From Planctomycetes bacterium RBG_16_41_13 (GTDB lineage: Bacteria; Planctomycetota; Brocadiia; Brocadiales; Brocadiaceae): 8,454 bases of DNA. Under the pieces are notes generated by a model. It saw nothing but the letters and a program-made list of their open reading frames with translations, was not told the DNA's origin and searched no databases. This document shows positions 1-5,476 of this stretch, in pieces (positions within the stretch are counted from its first letter, which is position 1; each line of letters starts with the position of its first letter). Position numbers and translations under genes: made by a program. Location of the stretch: the NCBI GenBank assembly GCA_001828295.1, contig MHYI01000114.1, forward strand, positions 7,980-16,433, written 5' to 3'.

Positions 1-184
1 AATTCTCGTCATTATATTCTGGGACAACGCGTCCTGTCTTTGGAAATTCAGGAAGTGATTTAACAATTGCAATAACTTTTTTGGCAAAAAGAAAAGCATA
101 ATATTTTGAATCTTTTGCGATATAATCACAGATTCCTTCAAAGTGGGAAGCGGCCCTCGGAGACCATTTTATGCGGTAAGCCAT
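1..184 (-). CDS. ParE/RelE-family toxin of a type II toxin-antitoxin system (partial, C-terminus beyond window)
   Basis: The visible 61 residues begin MAYRIKWSPRAASHFEGICD and continue through an IAKDSKYYA segment to a SLPEFPKTGRVVPEY block. The WSPRA start, the helical 'YIAKDS..YA' stretch and the 'L.EFP..GRVVPE' loop are the recognisable pattern of the ParE/RelE toxin fold. Family members are usually about 90-100 residues, so roughly one third is missing, including the 'YRI.Y' strand expected near the C-terminus. In this family ParE-like members poison DNA gyrase and RelE-like members cleave mRNA on the ribosome; which applies cannot be decided from half a protein. The ATG lies inside the end of the upstream antitoxin gene (16-bp overlap), the typical arrangement for translational coupling of antitoxin then toxin. 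The family call is firm; the target is not. Confidence 0.85.
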   Translation of the reverse strand, partial: MAYRIKWSPRAASHFEGICDYIAKDSKYYAFLFAKKVIAIVKSLPEFPKTGRVVPEYNDEN

Positions 185-357
185 TTAGACATCCGTTTTT
201 CAATTTCTTCATGAGGAATTCCTTTTCCCTCGTCTAATTCTTTCAACCCGGCATCAACCTGCAGTTTAAAATACAGTTCAGCCATAATGTCATCAACCGT
301 TACCTCTTCAGGCAAGGATTGAATCATCTGAATAACTTGTTGTTTCACGGCTGCCAT
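169..357 (-). CDS. Small antitoxin partner of the ParE/RelE toxin
   Basis: This is a 62-residue acidic, helix-rich protein with no signal peptide or membrane segment. Its N-terminal half (IQSLPEEVTVDDIMAELYFK) looks like a short dimerisation or DNA-binding helix pair. Its C-terminal half (GLKELDEGKGIPHEEIEKRM) resembles the flexible toxin-wrapping tail of Phd/RelB-like antitoxins and 'addiction module' proteins, where an 'EGKG(I/V)xHEEV' segment is common. It is assigned mainly from position: it lies directly upstream of a ParE/RelE toxin, overlaps it by 16 bp, and is of antitoxin size. The start is the ATG preceded by a perfect Shine-Dalgarno sequence. The expected role is to neutralise the toxin and, with it, repress their shared promoter. 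I cannot name the Pfam family with certainty. Confidence 0.8.
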   Translation of the reverse strand: MAAVKQQVIQMIQSLPEEVTVDDIMAELYFKLQVDAGLKELDEGKGIPHEEIEKRMSKWLTA

Positions 358-360
358 TTA

Positions 361-371
361 TATCACCTCCT
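361..371 (-). promoter_or_regulatory. Strong Shine-Dalgarno sequence of the antitoxin gene
   Basis: On the minus strand this reads AGGAGGTGATA. Its first ten bases are a full match to the 3' end of 16S rRNA, and it sits 3 nt upstream of the ATG at 357. It fixes the antitoxin start. It contrasts with the toxin, which has no separate site and must rely on coupling, giving the excess of antitoxin that such pairs need. Confidence 0.8.
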
Positions 372-410
372 CAATATCTCAATATAGCATTTTAATCAGT
401 TTGTTAACAA
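370..410 (-). promoter_or_regulatory. Probable toxin-antitoxin promoter with overlapping operator candidates
   Basis: On the minus strand a -35-like TTGTTA (405-410) is followed 18 bp later by a -10 TATATT (381-386) preceded by TGC, an extended -10 signature. Two short symmetric or repeated sequences overlap it. One is a perfect 10-bp palindrome TTGTTAACAA (401-410) covering the -35. The other is a tandem 8-bp direct repeat CTCAATAT (370-377 and 378-385, plus-strand reading) covering most of the -10. Type II antitoxins usually autorepress by binding such sites. The match to sigma-70 consensus is seen directly; operator function is inferred. Confidence 0.5.
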
Positions 411-418
411 TCGGCATG

Positions 419-600
419 ATTTTGTTTAACGGGCTGGCGGATGAGCGAAGTTGCCCCTTTAGGGGCGATTTTGGCTTCAGCCGTTCATTCGCCTGATAGC
501 CGAAGTGACACTTCGCTTCATGATAACGAATAAGGTAGGAGATTTCCATAATATTTCAGGCTGAAGTCTTTTGCTCATCTGCCAGCCCGATACCCAAAAT
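419..600. repeat. MITE-like or structured nested inverted-repeat element (~180 bp)
   Basis: The outer arms are GGGCTGGCGGATGAGC (431-446) and, as reverse complement, 573-588, with one mismatch in 16. Weaker complementarity continues outward through ATTTTG to 419 and 600. An inner pair CTTCAGCC (475-482) / GGCTGAAG (559-566) is nested inside. Two local hairpins are also present: GCCCCTTTAGGGGC (453-466) and CGAAGTGACACTTCG (501-515). There is no ORF inside. The nested, multi-stem plan fits a miniature inverted-repeat element or another dispersed structured repeat. A transcribed RNA is less likely but possible. I see no convincing target-site duplication. Confidence 0.55.
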
Positions 601-755
601 GTGAACCCAGCTCTTTAATATCTCTCTTTAAAATGATTACTATTAAGTTTTACGTAATAGTTCACCGGGGGGAAAAGATTTGACAAGATAACAGGATAGA
701 TTCGTGTCTAAAGTCGAGATTAAACGAAAGATAAAGGATTTAAAGTAAAAGATAT

Positions 756-798
756 ACAGGATGAAAAAAAATTATCATGCTAATCCTGTTCATCCTGT
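756..798. repeat. ACAGGATGA inverted repeat downstream of oadA
   Basis: Perfect 9-bp arms, ACAGGATGA at 756-764 and TCATCCTGT at 790-798, enclose a 25-bp AT-rich centre with a run of eight A (T on the minus strand) at its left edge. Direct copies AATCCTGTT/CATCCTGT follow each other at 782-798. Similar AATCCTGT-CATCCTGT strings recur in many environmental bacterial genomes (recalled, not checked). It lies about 28 bp past the oadA stop and could act as a transcription end, but the T tract is in the loop rather than after the stem. It is therefore listed as a repeat and not as a terminator. Confidence 0.5.
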
Positions 799-826
799 CT
801 GAGATAGCAGAACTATTACCCGCTTC

Positions 827-2644
827 TTAGTTTATAAACGCAAGCACCTGTCCGGTGGCAATCTGGTCGCCTTCTTTTACCTTTATATCAATTAATGTTC
901 CCTCTGCGGGGCTTGAAACGTGTATTTCCATTTTCATTGCCTCAACAACTAAAATTGACTGTCCGGAATGAAGATAATCTCCAATCCTTGAGGTAAACCG
1001 AATCACCTTCCCGGGCATTTGCGCCTTTACCGCAATGCCTTCTCCCTTAATTTTCTTTACGCCTAAGGATGTTCCCGCATCCGGTGTTTTGCGAATTTCT
1101 ACCTGATAGATTTTATCATTTACCTTTGCCTTGTTTCCTTCAATCGTAACCGAATAATCTTTTCCGTTCACCGTCAGCAGGTATTCCTGAGTCCTGCCTT
1201 GCCGGTTCTGTTCATCATTGACCGCGATTTGTCCCCCCTTTTTCTCCACCAGGCGAATCCCCATCTCCGCTTTTCCTTGAAGGAATTTCAACCCCTTATC
1301 CGTGCATGTGGCAACGATGAAAATATTCTCATCCGTCTCTGCAATGCCCTCCTTTTTAAGTATTTCCCGGATATGTCTAACGCTCTTTTTTGGATCTTCG
1401 TCGTTTATTTCAAGCGGAGAACGCATGGTTGGTTCCAGTTTGAGCTGTTCTGCCGCTATTTTCACTATTTCCGGATCGGGCGGCACGGGGGTCTTCCCGA
1501 AATAACCCAGTACCATTTTGCCATAGCCCGGAGCGATTTTCTGCCAGGGGCCAAAAAGAACATTGTTAAATGCCTGTTGGAAATAAAACTGGGAAACGGG
1601 GGTCACCGAGGTTCCGTATCCCCCCAATTTGACCACCTCGCTCATGGATTTGATCACATCCTGATATTTATCCATAATGCCGTTATCGCGAAGCATCTGG
1701 GTATTTGCCGTAAGGGCGCCGCCTGGCATGGGACTCCATAAAATAAGCGGCTCTACGGACGTTGCTTCAGGGGGAAGAAAATAATCTTTCATACATTCCT
1801 TAAAAACCTCTTCCGCCTCGCGAACCTTGTCAATATCGACGTCAAGATCATATCCGGTCCCCCTCAGGGCATGCCACATGACCAAAATATCCGTCTGGCA
1901 TGTGCCGCCGGAACATGGCGACAGGGAAAGGTCGATAGCATCAGCGCCGCCATCCAGGGCTGCCTTGTTGGCGCTCACGCCGATACCCGCAGTTTCGTGC
2001 GTATGAAAATGAATAAACATCTCTTCAGGAAGTATTTTTCGCGCTCGTTTTATGGTCTCATACACCTTTGATGGCACGGCTGTGCCGGAAGCATCCTTAA
2101 AACACAAGGAGTGGAATGGTATTCCCTCGTCCAATATCTGGCGCAGTATTCTTATATAAAAATCCGGGTCGTGCGCGCCGGTGCATCCGGGCGGCAATTC
2201 CATCATTGTGATGCATATCTGGTGCTTCAGCCCCGCCTCAGCAATGCATTTGCCGCTGAAAATAAGATTTCTCACATCATTGAGCGCGTCGAAATTCCTG
2301 ATTGTTGTAATACCGTGCTTTTTGAAGAGTTGGGTGTGCATCCGTATAATGTCACCAGACTGAGACTCCAGCCCCACGACATTGACGCCCCGGGACAGGG
2401 TTTGGAGGTCAGCGTCAGGGCCAGCGGTTTCACGGAACGTATCCATCATGGCAAACGCATCTTCATTGCAATAGAAGTAAAGCGATTGAAAACGCGCGCC
2501 TCCTCCTGCTTCAAAATAGGAAATACCGGCGTCTCTTGCCGCCTCCAAAGCCGGAAGAAAATCCCTGGTAAGAACACGGGCGCCATACACGGATTGAAAC
2601 CCGTCCCTGAATGCCGTACACATAAATTGAACTTTTTTCGTCAT
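827..2644 (-). CDS. oadA: Biotin-dependent decarboxylase alpha subunit (oxaloacetate decarboxylase type): carboxyltransferase plus biotin domain
   Basis: The protein has 605 residues. Residues 5-290 form the HMGL-like carboxyltransferase TIM barrel. TAFRDGFQS supplies the metal-binding Asp14, FKDASG the Lys183 expected to be carboxylated, and HFHTHETAG the metal ligands His214 and His216. A conserved-type PGG segment (307-309) followed by Thr312 lies in the C-terminal part of the transferase region (about 290-415). A linker or tether region follows (about 415-530). The biotinyl domain (about 535-605) carries VVEAMKMEI with biotin-accepting Lys571. The family transfers carboxylate from oxaloacetate to biotin at the cytoplasmic face. 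The sequence diverges from the classical MTAFRDGHQSL enzymes, so another 2-oxoacid substrate, or use as a carboxylase subunit, is not excluded. The gene follows oadB after 25 bp. I chose ATG 2644, with AAAGA upstream; an in-frame TTG at 2659 would add five residues but has no visible ribosome site. Confidence 0.88.
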   Translation of the reverse strand: MTKKVQFMCTAFRDGFQSVYGARVLTRDFLPALEAARDAGISYFEAGGGARFQSLYFYCNEDAFAMMDTFRETAGPDADLQTLSRGVNVVGLESQSGDIIRMHTQLFKKHGITTIRNFDALNDVRNLIFSGKCIAEAGLKHQICITMMELPPGCTGAHDPDFYIRILRQILDEGIPFHSLCFKDASGTAVPSKVYETIKRARKILPEEMFIHFHTHETAGIGVSANKAALDGGADAIDLSLSPCSGGTCQTDILVMWHALRGTGYDLDVDIDKVREAEEVFKECMKDYFLPPEATSVEPLILWSPMPGGALTANTQMLRDNGIMDKYQDVIKSMSEVVKLGGYGTSVTPVSQFYFQQAFNNVLFGPWQKIAPGYGKMVLGYFGKTPVPPDPEIVKIAAEQLKLEPTMRSPLEINDEDPKKSVRHIREILKKEGIAETDENIFIVATCTDKGLKFLQGKAEMGIRLVEKKGGQIAVNDEQNRQGRTQEYLLTVNGKDYSVTIEGNKAKVNDKIYQVEIRKTPDAGTSLGVKKIKGEGIAVKAQMPGKVIRFTSRIGDYLHSGQSILVVEAMKMEIHVSSPAEGTLIDIKVKEGDQIATGQVLAFIN

Positions 2645-2669
2645 TTTGTATCTTTGCAACAGAAAAAGA

Positions 2670-3797
2670 TTATTTCACAAACACCGACCACAAGATTCCG
2701 GCGGCAATCGCCGACCCAAGCACGCCTGCAACATTTGGCGCCATTGCGTGCATAAGGAGGAAATTATGCGGGTCCTCCTTCTGACCAACCATCTGCACCA
2801 CGCGTGCTGAGTCAGGTACGGCGGATACGCCCGCTGCCCCAATGAGAGGGTTTATCTTATCCCTTAGAAAAAGATTCATGCATTTTGCGAAAACCACGCC
2901 GCCTGCCGTTGCTATGCTAAAAGAAAGGGCGCCCAATGCAAAAACGAGAAGAGATTGCGATGTTAAAAAGGTTTGTGCCTGCGCGCTTGCGCCCACGGAA
3001 AATCCGAGAATAATAGTCACAGTATCTATCATGGCGTTGCGTGCGGTGTTCGCCAATCGCTCTGTTACACAACTTTCCTTCAAAAGGTTGCCAAGACAAA
3101 GCATGCCGATAAGCACTATTGAACCTGGCGCAATCAAAGCGGAAATCAGAAACACGGCAACGGGGAAAATAATTTTTTCCCTCTGTGATACATGCCGCGG
3201 TTCTTTCATACGAATGAGCCTCTCTTTTTTCGTGGTGAGCAATCTCATTATCGGAGGCTGAATAACCGGAACCAGGGCCATATAGGAATAGGCGGCAATC
3301 GCAATGGATCCCAACAAATGCGGCGCCAGCTTTGACGATAAAAATATTGCCGTAGGGCCATCCGCTCCGCCAATAATGCCAATAGCACCCGACTCAGAGG
3401 GGCTAAACCCTAAATAGAGAGCGCCTATGAGGGTAAGAAAAATGCCTATCTGCGCCGCCGCCCCAAGCAACACAAGCTTTGGATTCGACAACATGGCGGA
3501 AAAATCAGTCATAGCGCCGATCCCAAGGAAAATAAGCGGCGGATATATCCCTTTGCTTACCCCAAGGTAAAGAAAACTCAGAACACTCCCTTCCTGATAT
3601 ACGTTGAGCGCCATGCTGTCTATGGAAGGAATATTTCCCACTATCGCCCCAAATCCTATCGGCAAAAGCAACAATGGCTCATAATCTTTAATAATTGCCA
3701 GACTTACAAAAAAAATCCCGACAATGATCATGAGGGCATTGCCCCACGTCATCATTGCAAATCCTGTTGTCTTAAGAAATTCGAAGAGAATCTCCAT
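2670..3797 (-). CDS. oadB: Sodium pump decarboxylase beta subunit (OadB family)
   Basis: This 375-residue polytopic membrane protein has about nine to eleven hydrophobic segments and matches the usual length. It is the subunit that decarboxylates carboxybiotin on the alpha subunit and exports Na+. All six positions I can compare with functionally studied Klebsiella OadB residues are conserved with correct spacing. GGADGPT gives Asp146 (Klebsiella D203) and AAYSYMALVPVIQPP gives Tyr172 (Y229). NPLIGAAGVSAVPDSARV gives Asn316, Gly320, Ser325 and Arg332 (N373, G377, S382, R389). The same family also serves methylmalonyl-CoA, glutaconyl-CoA and malonate decarboxylases, so substrate is set by the alpha subunit. 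The ATG has a good GGGAGGG site 7-8 nt upstream. It sits between the gamma gene (57-bp gap) and the alpha gene (25-bp gap), so one transcript is likely. Confidence 0.95.
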   Translation of the reverse strand: MEILFEFLKTTGFAMMTWGNALMIIVGIFFVSLAIIKDYEPLLLLPIGFGAIVGNIPSIDSMALNVYQEGSVLSFLYLGVSKGIYPPLIFLGIGAMTDFSAMLSNPKLVLLGAAAQIGIFLTLIGALYLGFSPSESGAIGIIGGADGPTAIFLSSKLAPHLLGSIAIAAYSYMALVPVIQPPIMRLLTTKKERLIRMKEPRHVSQREKIIFPVAVFLISALIAPGSIVLIGMLCLGNLLKESCVTERLANTARNAMIDTVTIILGFSVGASAQAQTFLTSQSLLVFALGALSFSIATAGGVVFAKCMNLFLRDKINPLIGAAGVSAVPDSARVVQMVGQKEDPHNFLLMHAMAPNVAGVLGSAIAAGILWSVFVK

Positions 3798-3854
3798 TAA
3801 GCCCTCCCAAAAAAAGACACTGCGTTCCCTTGTACCCGGAGATAAAGCAATTTA

Positions 3855-4130
3855 CTAAAATGATTCTTTGCCAACCATACTGCCGCCCGCTTCACTATGC
3901 AGGGCAAAGCCAATTGCCGCAAGCGCCTCGTCTTCAGGCGCTGAGTAAAAAGCCGGTATATGATGCGAAGTTTCTTCCGCAGGAAGTATTCTGGCAAATA
4001 TTCTTAAAAAAATGGGAAGGAGATAAATAAAAAAACTGGTTATTGCGAGTGCGGCAAACACAATCAGCATGCCGCTGATTGTGATCATAATTCCTTGTCC
4101 GTTGACTATATTTTGAACCCCTGAATTCAT
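3855..4130 (-). CDS. oadG: Sodium pump decarboxylase gamma subunit (OadG family)
   Basis: This 91-residue protein has a single strongly hydrophobic segment (about 15-40, ISGMLIVFAALAITSFFIYL) followed by a charged cytoplasmic tail. The tail contains DEALAAIGFALH, a form of the 'EEVAAI.AAI..Y' helix common in OadG-family proteins. Gamma subunits anchor the alpha subunit to beta and help complex assembly. Assignment rests on this architecture and on being first in an operon with beta and alpha. The ATG at 4130 has an AGAGGG site about 10 nt upstream; ATG at residue 15 would cut into the membrane segment. The tail is short for the family. A second reading frame stays open past the stop to the oadB start (TAATG overlap), so a frameshift or sequence error near 3857 is conceivable. 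Confidence 0.82.
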   Translation of the reverse strand: MNSGVQNIVNGQGIMITISGMLIVFAALAITSFFIYLLPIFLRIFARILPAEETSHHIPAFYSAPEDEALAAIGFALHSEAGGSMVGKESF

Positions 4131-4190
4131 AGTTGCTTTCCCTCTTCTTATTTTCCAGATATGTTATTGGGTAGATTTTAAAATTTTAAT

Positions 4191-4219
4191 ATCCTATATT
4201 TTTTTTTATTAAGATGCAA
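4191..4219 (-). promoter_or_regulatory. Weak candidate promoter of the oadGBA operon
   Basis: On the minus strand TTGCAT (4214-4219) and TAGGAT (4191-4196) are separated by exactly 17 bp of very A-rich DNA, about 60 bp upstream of the oadG start. Each hexamer matches sigma-70 consensus only in part (three and four of six). A 12-bp AT palindrome TTAAAATTTTAA lies just downstream at 4178-4189. No other candidate in the AT-rich 4131-4260 stretch is clearly better, so this is a guess supported mainly by spacing and position. Confidence 0.3.
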
Positions 4220-4260
4220 TTATTTTTTGTAACTATACAGCGTAATCTAGTGAAATAAAT

Positions 4261-4299
4261 GAATATCGAACCGCAGAACAAGGAATTTCGAATATCGAA
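4261..4299. repeat. GAATATCGAA direct repeat pair
   Basis: GAATATCGAA occurs at 4261-4270 and again at 4290-4299, a 29-bp period, within a stretch rich in GAA and CGAA (also GAATTTCGAA-like at 4283-4292). Strings of this style are recalled as dispersed intergenic repeats in environmental genomes. No function can be assigned. Confidence 0.45.
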
Positions 4300-4375
4300 T
4301 TACGAAACCGCGAATACACGCAAATGGACGCTAATATTTTTGACCGGAGACCAGAGAAGGGAGACAGAAGGCATC

Positions 4376-4463
4376 GTTAGCCACAAAAAGGCACAAAATG
4401 CACAGAAGAACACAGAAAATTCTCCCTCTTTTTTTGTGTCTTCTGTGCCTTTTTGTGGCTAAC
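4376..4463. repeat. Long inverted repeat (GTTAGCCACAAAAAGGCACA arms)
   Basis: The left arm GTTAGCCACAAAAAGGCACA (4376-4395) is perfectly complementary to 4444-4463, 20 of 20. Inside, GAAGAACACA (4404-4413) pairs with TGTGTCTTC (4435-4443) with one bulge, after an 8-base asymmetric insertion on the left. The RNA of either strand would form a long hairpin. The unit is built from the same CACAAAGG/CCTTTGTG vocabulary as the direct repeats that follow. It lies between divergent genes, so it is not positioned as a terminator for either. Confidence 0.7.
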
Positions 4464-4464
4464 C

Positions 4465-4541
4465 CTTTGTGCCCTTTGTGGTTAAAGGGCAGACGCACGG
4501 CCGTGCGTCTCTACATTTTGATTGCGGCTTTGCTGCGCTAT
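4465..4541 (+). repeat. Composite repeat unit, copy 1 (with palindrome insert)
   Basis: Part A, 22 bp at 4465-4486, begins CTTTGTGCCC and ends GGTTAAA. Part B, TTGCGGCTTTGCTGCGCTAT, is at 4522-4541. Both recur exactly in copy 2 at 4607-4658. The A-B gap here is 35 bp and holds the 20-bp palindrome; in copy 2 it is 10 bp. This is a tandem duplication in which one copy gained, or the other lost, about 25 bp. Confidence 0.65.
4491..4510. repeat. Perfect 20-bp palindrome
   Basis: AGACGCACGG (4491-4500) is followed immediately by its exact reverse complement (4501-4510). Flanking bases are GGGC and CTAC. AGACGCACGGCCGTGCGTCT-type palindromes are, from memory, a widespread dispersed repeat in unrelated environmental bacteria. 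There is no loop and no following T tract, so a terminator role is unlikely. Confidence 0.7.
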
Positions 4542-4606
4542 AGTATTACCCTGTAAAAACATCTTTTTTTTGTAAGTTTTTCTTCGTGTCCTTTGTGTTC
4601 TGTATT

Positions 4607-4658
4607 CTTTGTGCCCTTTGTGGTTAAACTCTTTTTGGTTGCGGCTTTGCTGCGCTAT
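4607..4658 (+). repeat. Composite repeat unit, copy 2
   Basis: Part A at 4607-4628 and part B at 4639-4658 are identical to those in copy 1, separated by only 10 bp. Just upstream, CCTTTGTGTTCTGTATTCTT (4590-4609) is a degenerate run of the same CTTTGTG motif. The offset between the B parts is 117 bp and between the A parts 142 bp. Confidence 0.65.
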
Positions 4659-4714
4659 GTAGTTTTTACTTTTGGCGTATCCGGAAAACGGTAGAAATGT
4701 GTTATTCAGCAAGG

Positions 4715-4720
4715 TATAAT
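4715..4720 (+). promoter_or_regulatory. Candidate -10 box for the DUF3047 gene
   Basis: This is a perfect TATAAT, 51 bp upstream of the ATG at 4772. No good -35 hexamer lies 16-18 bp upstream, so it may need an activator or be fortuitous. If real, transcription would start near 4727, downstream of an alternative ATG at 4697. That supports the shorter protein with a normal signal peptide. Confidence 0.35.
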
Positions 4721-4771
4721 TTTTCTGTTTATTGCCTGCACAACAAATTCATTTATATACTGTTGCCTTTC

Positions 4772-5476
4772 ATGATAAAATATTGCGTTTACGGTATATC
4801 CATAATTATTGTACTCTTTTCTCTAACGGGCCGTAGTTCAGGAATGGCGACACAAGATTCTTTCCTCATAACATCCTTCACCAAAAAGGAATTTAATAAA
4901 GGCGAGCCAATTGGGTGGAAAAGCCATAAGGGGATTTGCCGGGAGATACGAAACCGGTTTATGCCTGAATTGCTTGAAGCGGAGGGGAAAGGCATTCTTC
5001 ATGTAAACGCCAGCGACAGCGGCACAATTATTTTTCGTCCCGTTCGTATTAATCCTGTTGAATATCCTTTTTTAAGCTGGAGATGGAAGGTATCGAACAT
5101 TCTGCCCGAAAGCAGGGAAAAGGAAGCAGGCGGCGATGATTATCCTGCGGCAGTATGCATCGTGTACGGAAAGACATTTTTCTCCATTCCGTATAATTAC
5201 AAAATACTGATTTATGCGTTTGGAAACAATGTTCCTGCCGGAGAGCGGTATAAAAATCCATGCGAGGCCAGGGCAAGAATAATTATTGTTCAGAGCGGAG
5301 AATCTGCTACAGGCAGATGGCTTGATTACAAGATACATCACTATCAGGATTATTTGCGTGAGTATGGAGAAGAACCCCCCGGCATTATTTACGTCGGGAT
5401 CCAAACCAATGCCGACCGGACACATGGAAAGGTGGAGGCCTGGTATTCAGATATCGCCCTGAACCGATTCCCATAG
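4772..5476 (+). CDS. Exported DUF3047-family protein of unknown function
   Basis: The protein has 234 residues from ATG 4772. Residues 1-26 look like a signal peptide: MIKY, then a hydrophobic core (about 6-19), then SSGMA, a plausible cleavage site. The remainder matches the pattern I recall for DUF3047. It has YPFLSWRWKV (98-107), a GGDDYPAAVCIVYG block (120-133), and a C-terminal NADRTHGKVEAWYSDI (213-228) resembling an adhesin-like beta-sandwich edge. No catalytic residue is known to me, and the role in the periplasm is unknown. An in-frame ATG at 4697 adds 25 residues that would bury the signal peptide, with only a weak GGTAGA upstream. I prefer 4772, although it has no clear Shine-Dalgarno either. 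It ends 91 bp before the sensor kinase on the same strand, so co-transcription is possible. Confidence 0.75.
   Translation: MIKYCVYGISIIIVLFSLTGRSSGMATQDSFLITSFTKKEFNKGEPIGWKSHKGICREIRNRFMPELLEAEGKGILHVNASDSGTIIFRPVRINPVEYPFLSWRWKVSNILPESREKEAGGDDYPAAVCIVYGKTFFSIPYNYKILIYAFGNNVPAGERYKNPCEARARIIIVQSGESATGRWLDYKIHHYQDYLREYGEEPPGIIYVGIQTNADRTHGKVEAWYSDIALNRFP

Larger units (their letters stand above)
358..826. other. Intergenic region between the toxin-antitoxin genes and the 3' end of oadA
   Basis: This 469-bp stretch has no credible ORF. It contains the toxin-antitoxin promoter at its left end, the nested inverted-repeat element at 419-600, and the ACAGGATGA inverted repeat at 756-798. The AT-rich remainder at 601-755 includes another partial ACAGGAT copy near 691. 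I see nothing else there. Genes on both sides are on the minus strand, so this region lies downstream of oadA and upstream of the antitoxin gene. Confidence 0.7.
4131..4771. other. Divergent intergenic region rich in short dispersed repeats
   Basis: This ~640-bp gap separates the minus-strand oad operon from the plus-strand DUF3047 gene, so it should contain promoters for both directions. 4131-4260 is AT-rich leader or promoter DNA. 4261-4660 is almost entirely repeats: GAATATCGAA direct copies, a long inverted repeat, a 20-bp palindrome, and a composite unit present twice. 4661-4771 holds a TATAAT box and the leader of the next gene. Open frames here translate to compositions such as 'NHKGHKE' that I recognise as repeat artefacts, so I call no gene. 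Confidence 0.75.

Noticed and set aside
756..798. Rho-independent terminator for oadA
   Set aside because: The stem is only 9 bp with a 25-base loop, and the T run sits in the loop rather than after the stem.
1199..1741. 180-codon plus-strand open frame opposite oadA
   Set aside because: It is a shadow of the oadA coding frame with no domain or ribosome site.
2644..2659. TTG start of oadA at 2659
   Set aside because: There is no Shine-Dalgarno upstream. ATG at 2644 gives the normal family N-terminus, with AAAGA about 6 nt ahead.
2111..2755. 214-codon plus-strand open frame opposite oadA/oadB
   Set aside because: It is antisense to two strongly supported genes, crosses their junction, and has no recognisable domain.
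4259..4462. 67-codon plus-strand open frame
   Set aside because: It lies wholly in the direct and inverted repeats, its protein is low-complexity repeat translation (HKKAQNAQKNTEN), and it has no ribosome site.
4482..4712. 76-codon minus-strand open frame containing FNHKGHKEYRTQRTRRK
   Set aside because: This NHKGHKE-type translation comes from the CTTTGTG repeats; I treat it as a database-style artefact and not a gene.
4697..4771. Upstream ATG as the start of the DUF3047 protein
   Set aside because: It would place 25 extra residues before a good signal peptide, has a weak ribosome site, and lies upstream of the transcription start predicted from TATAAT at 4715.
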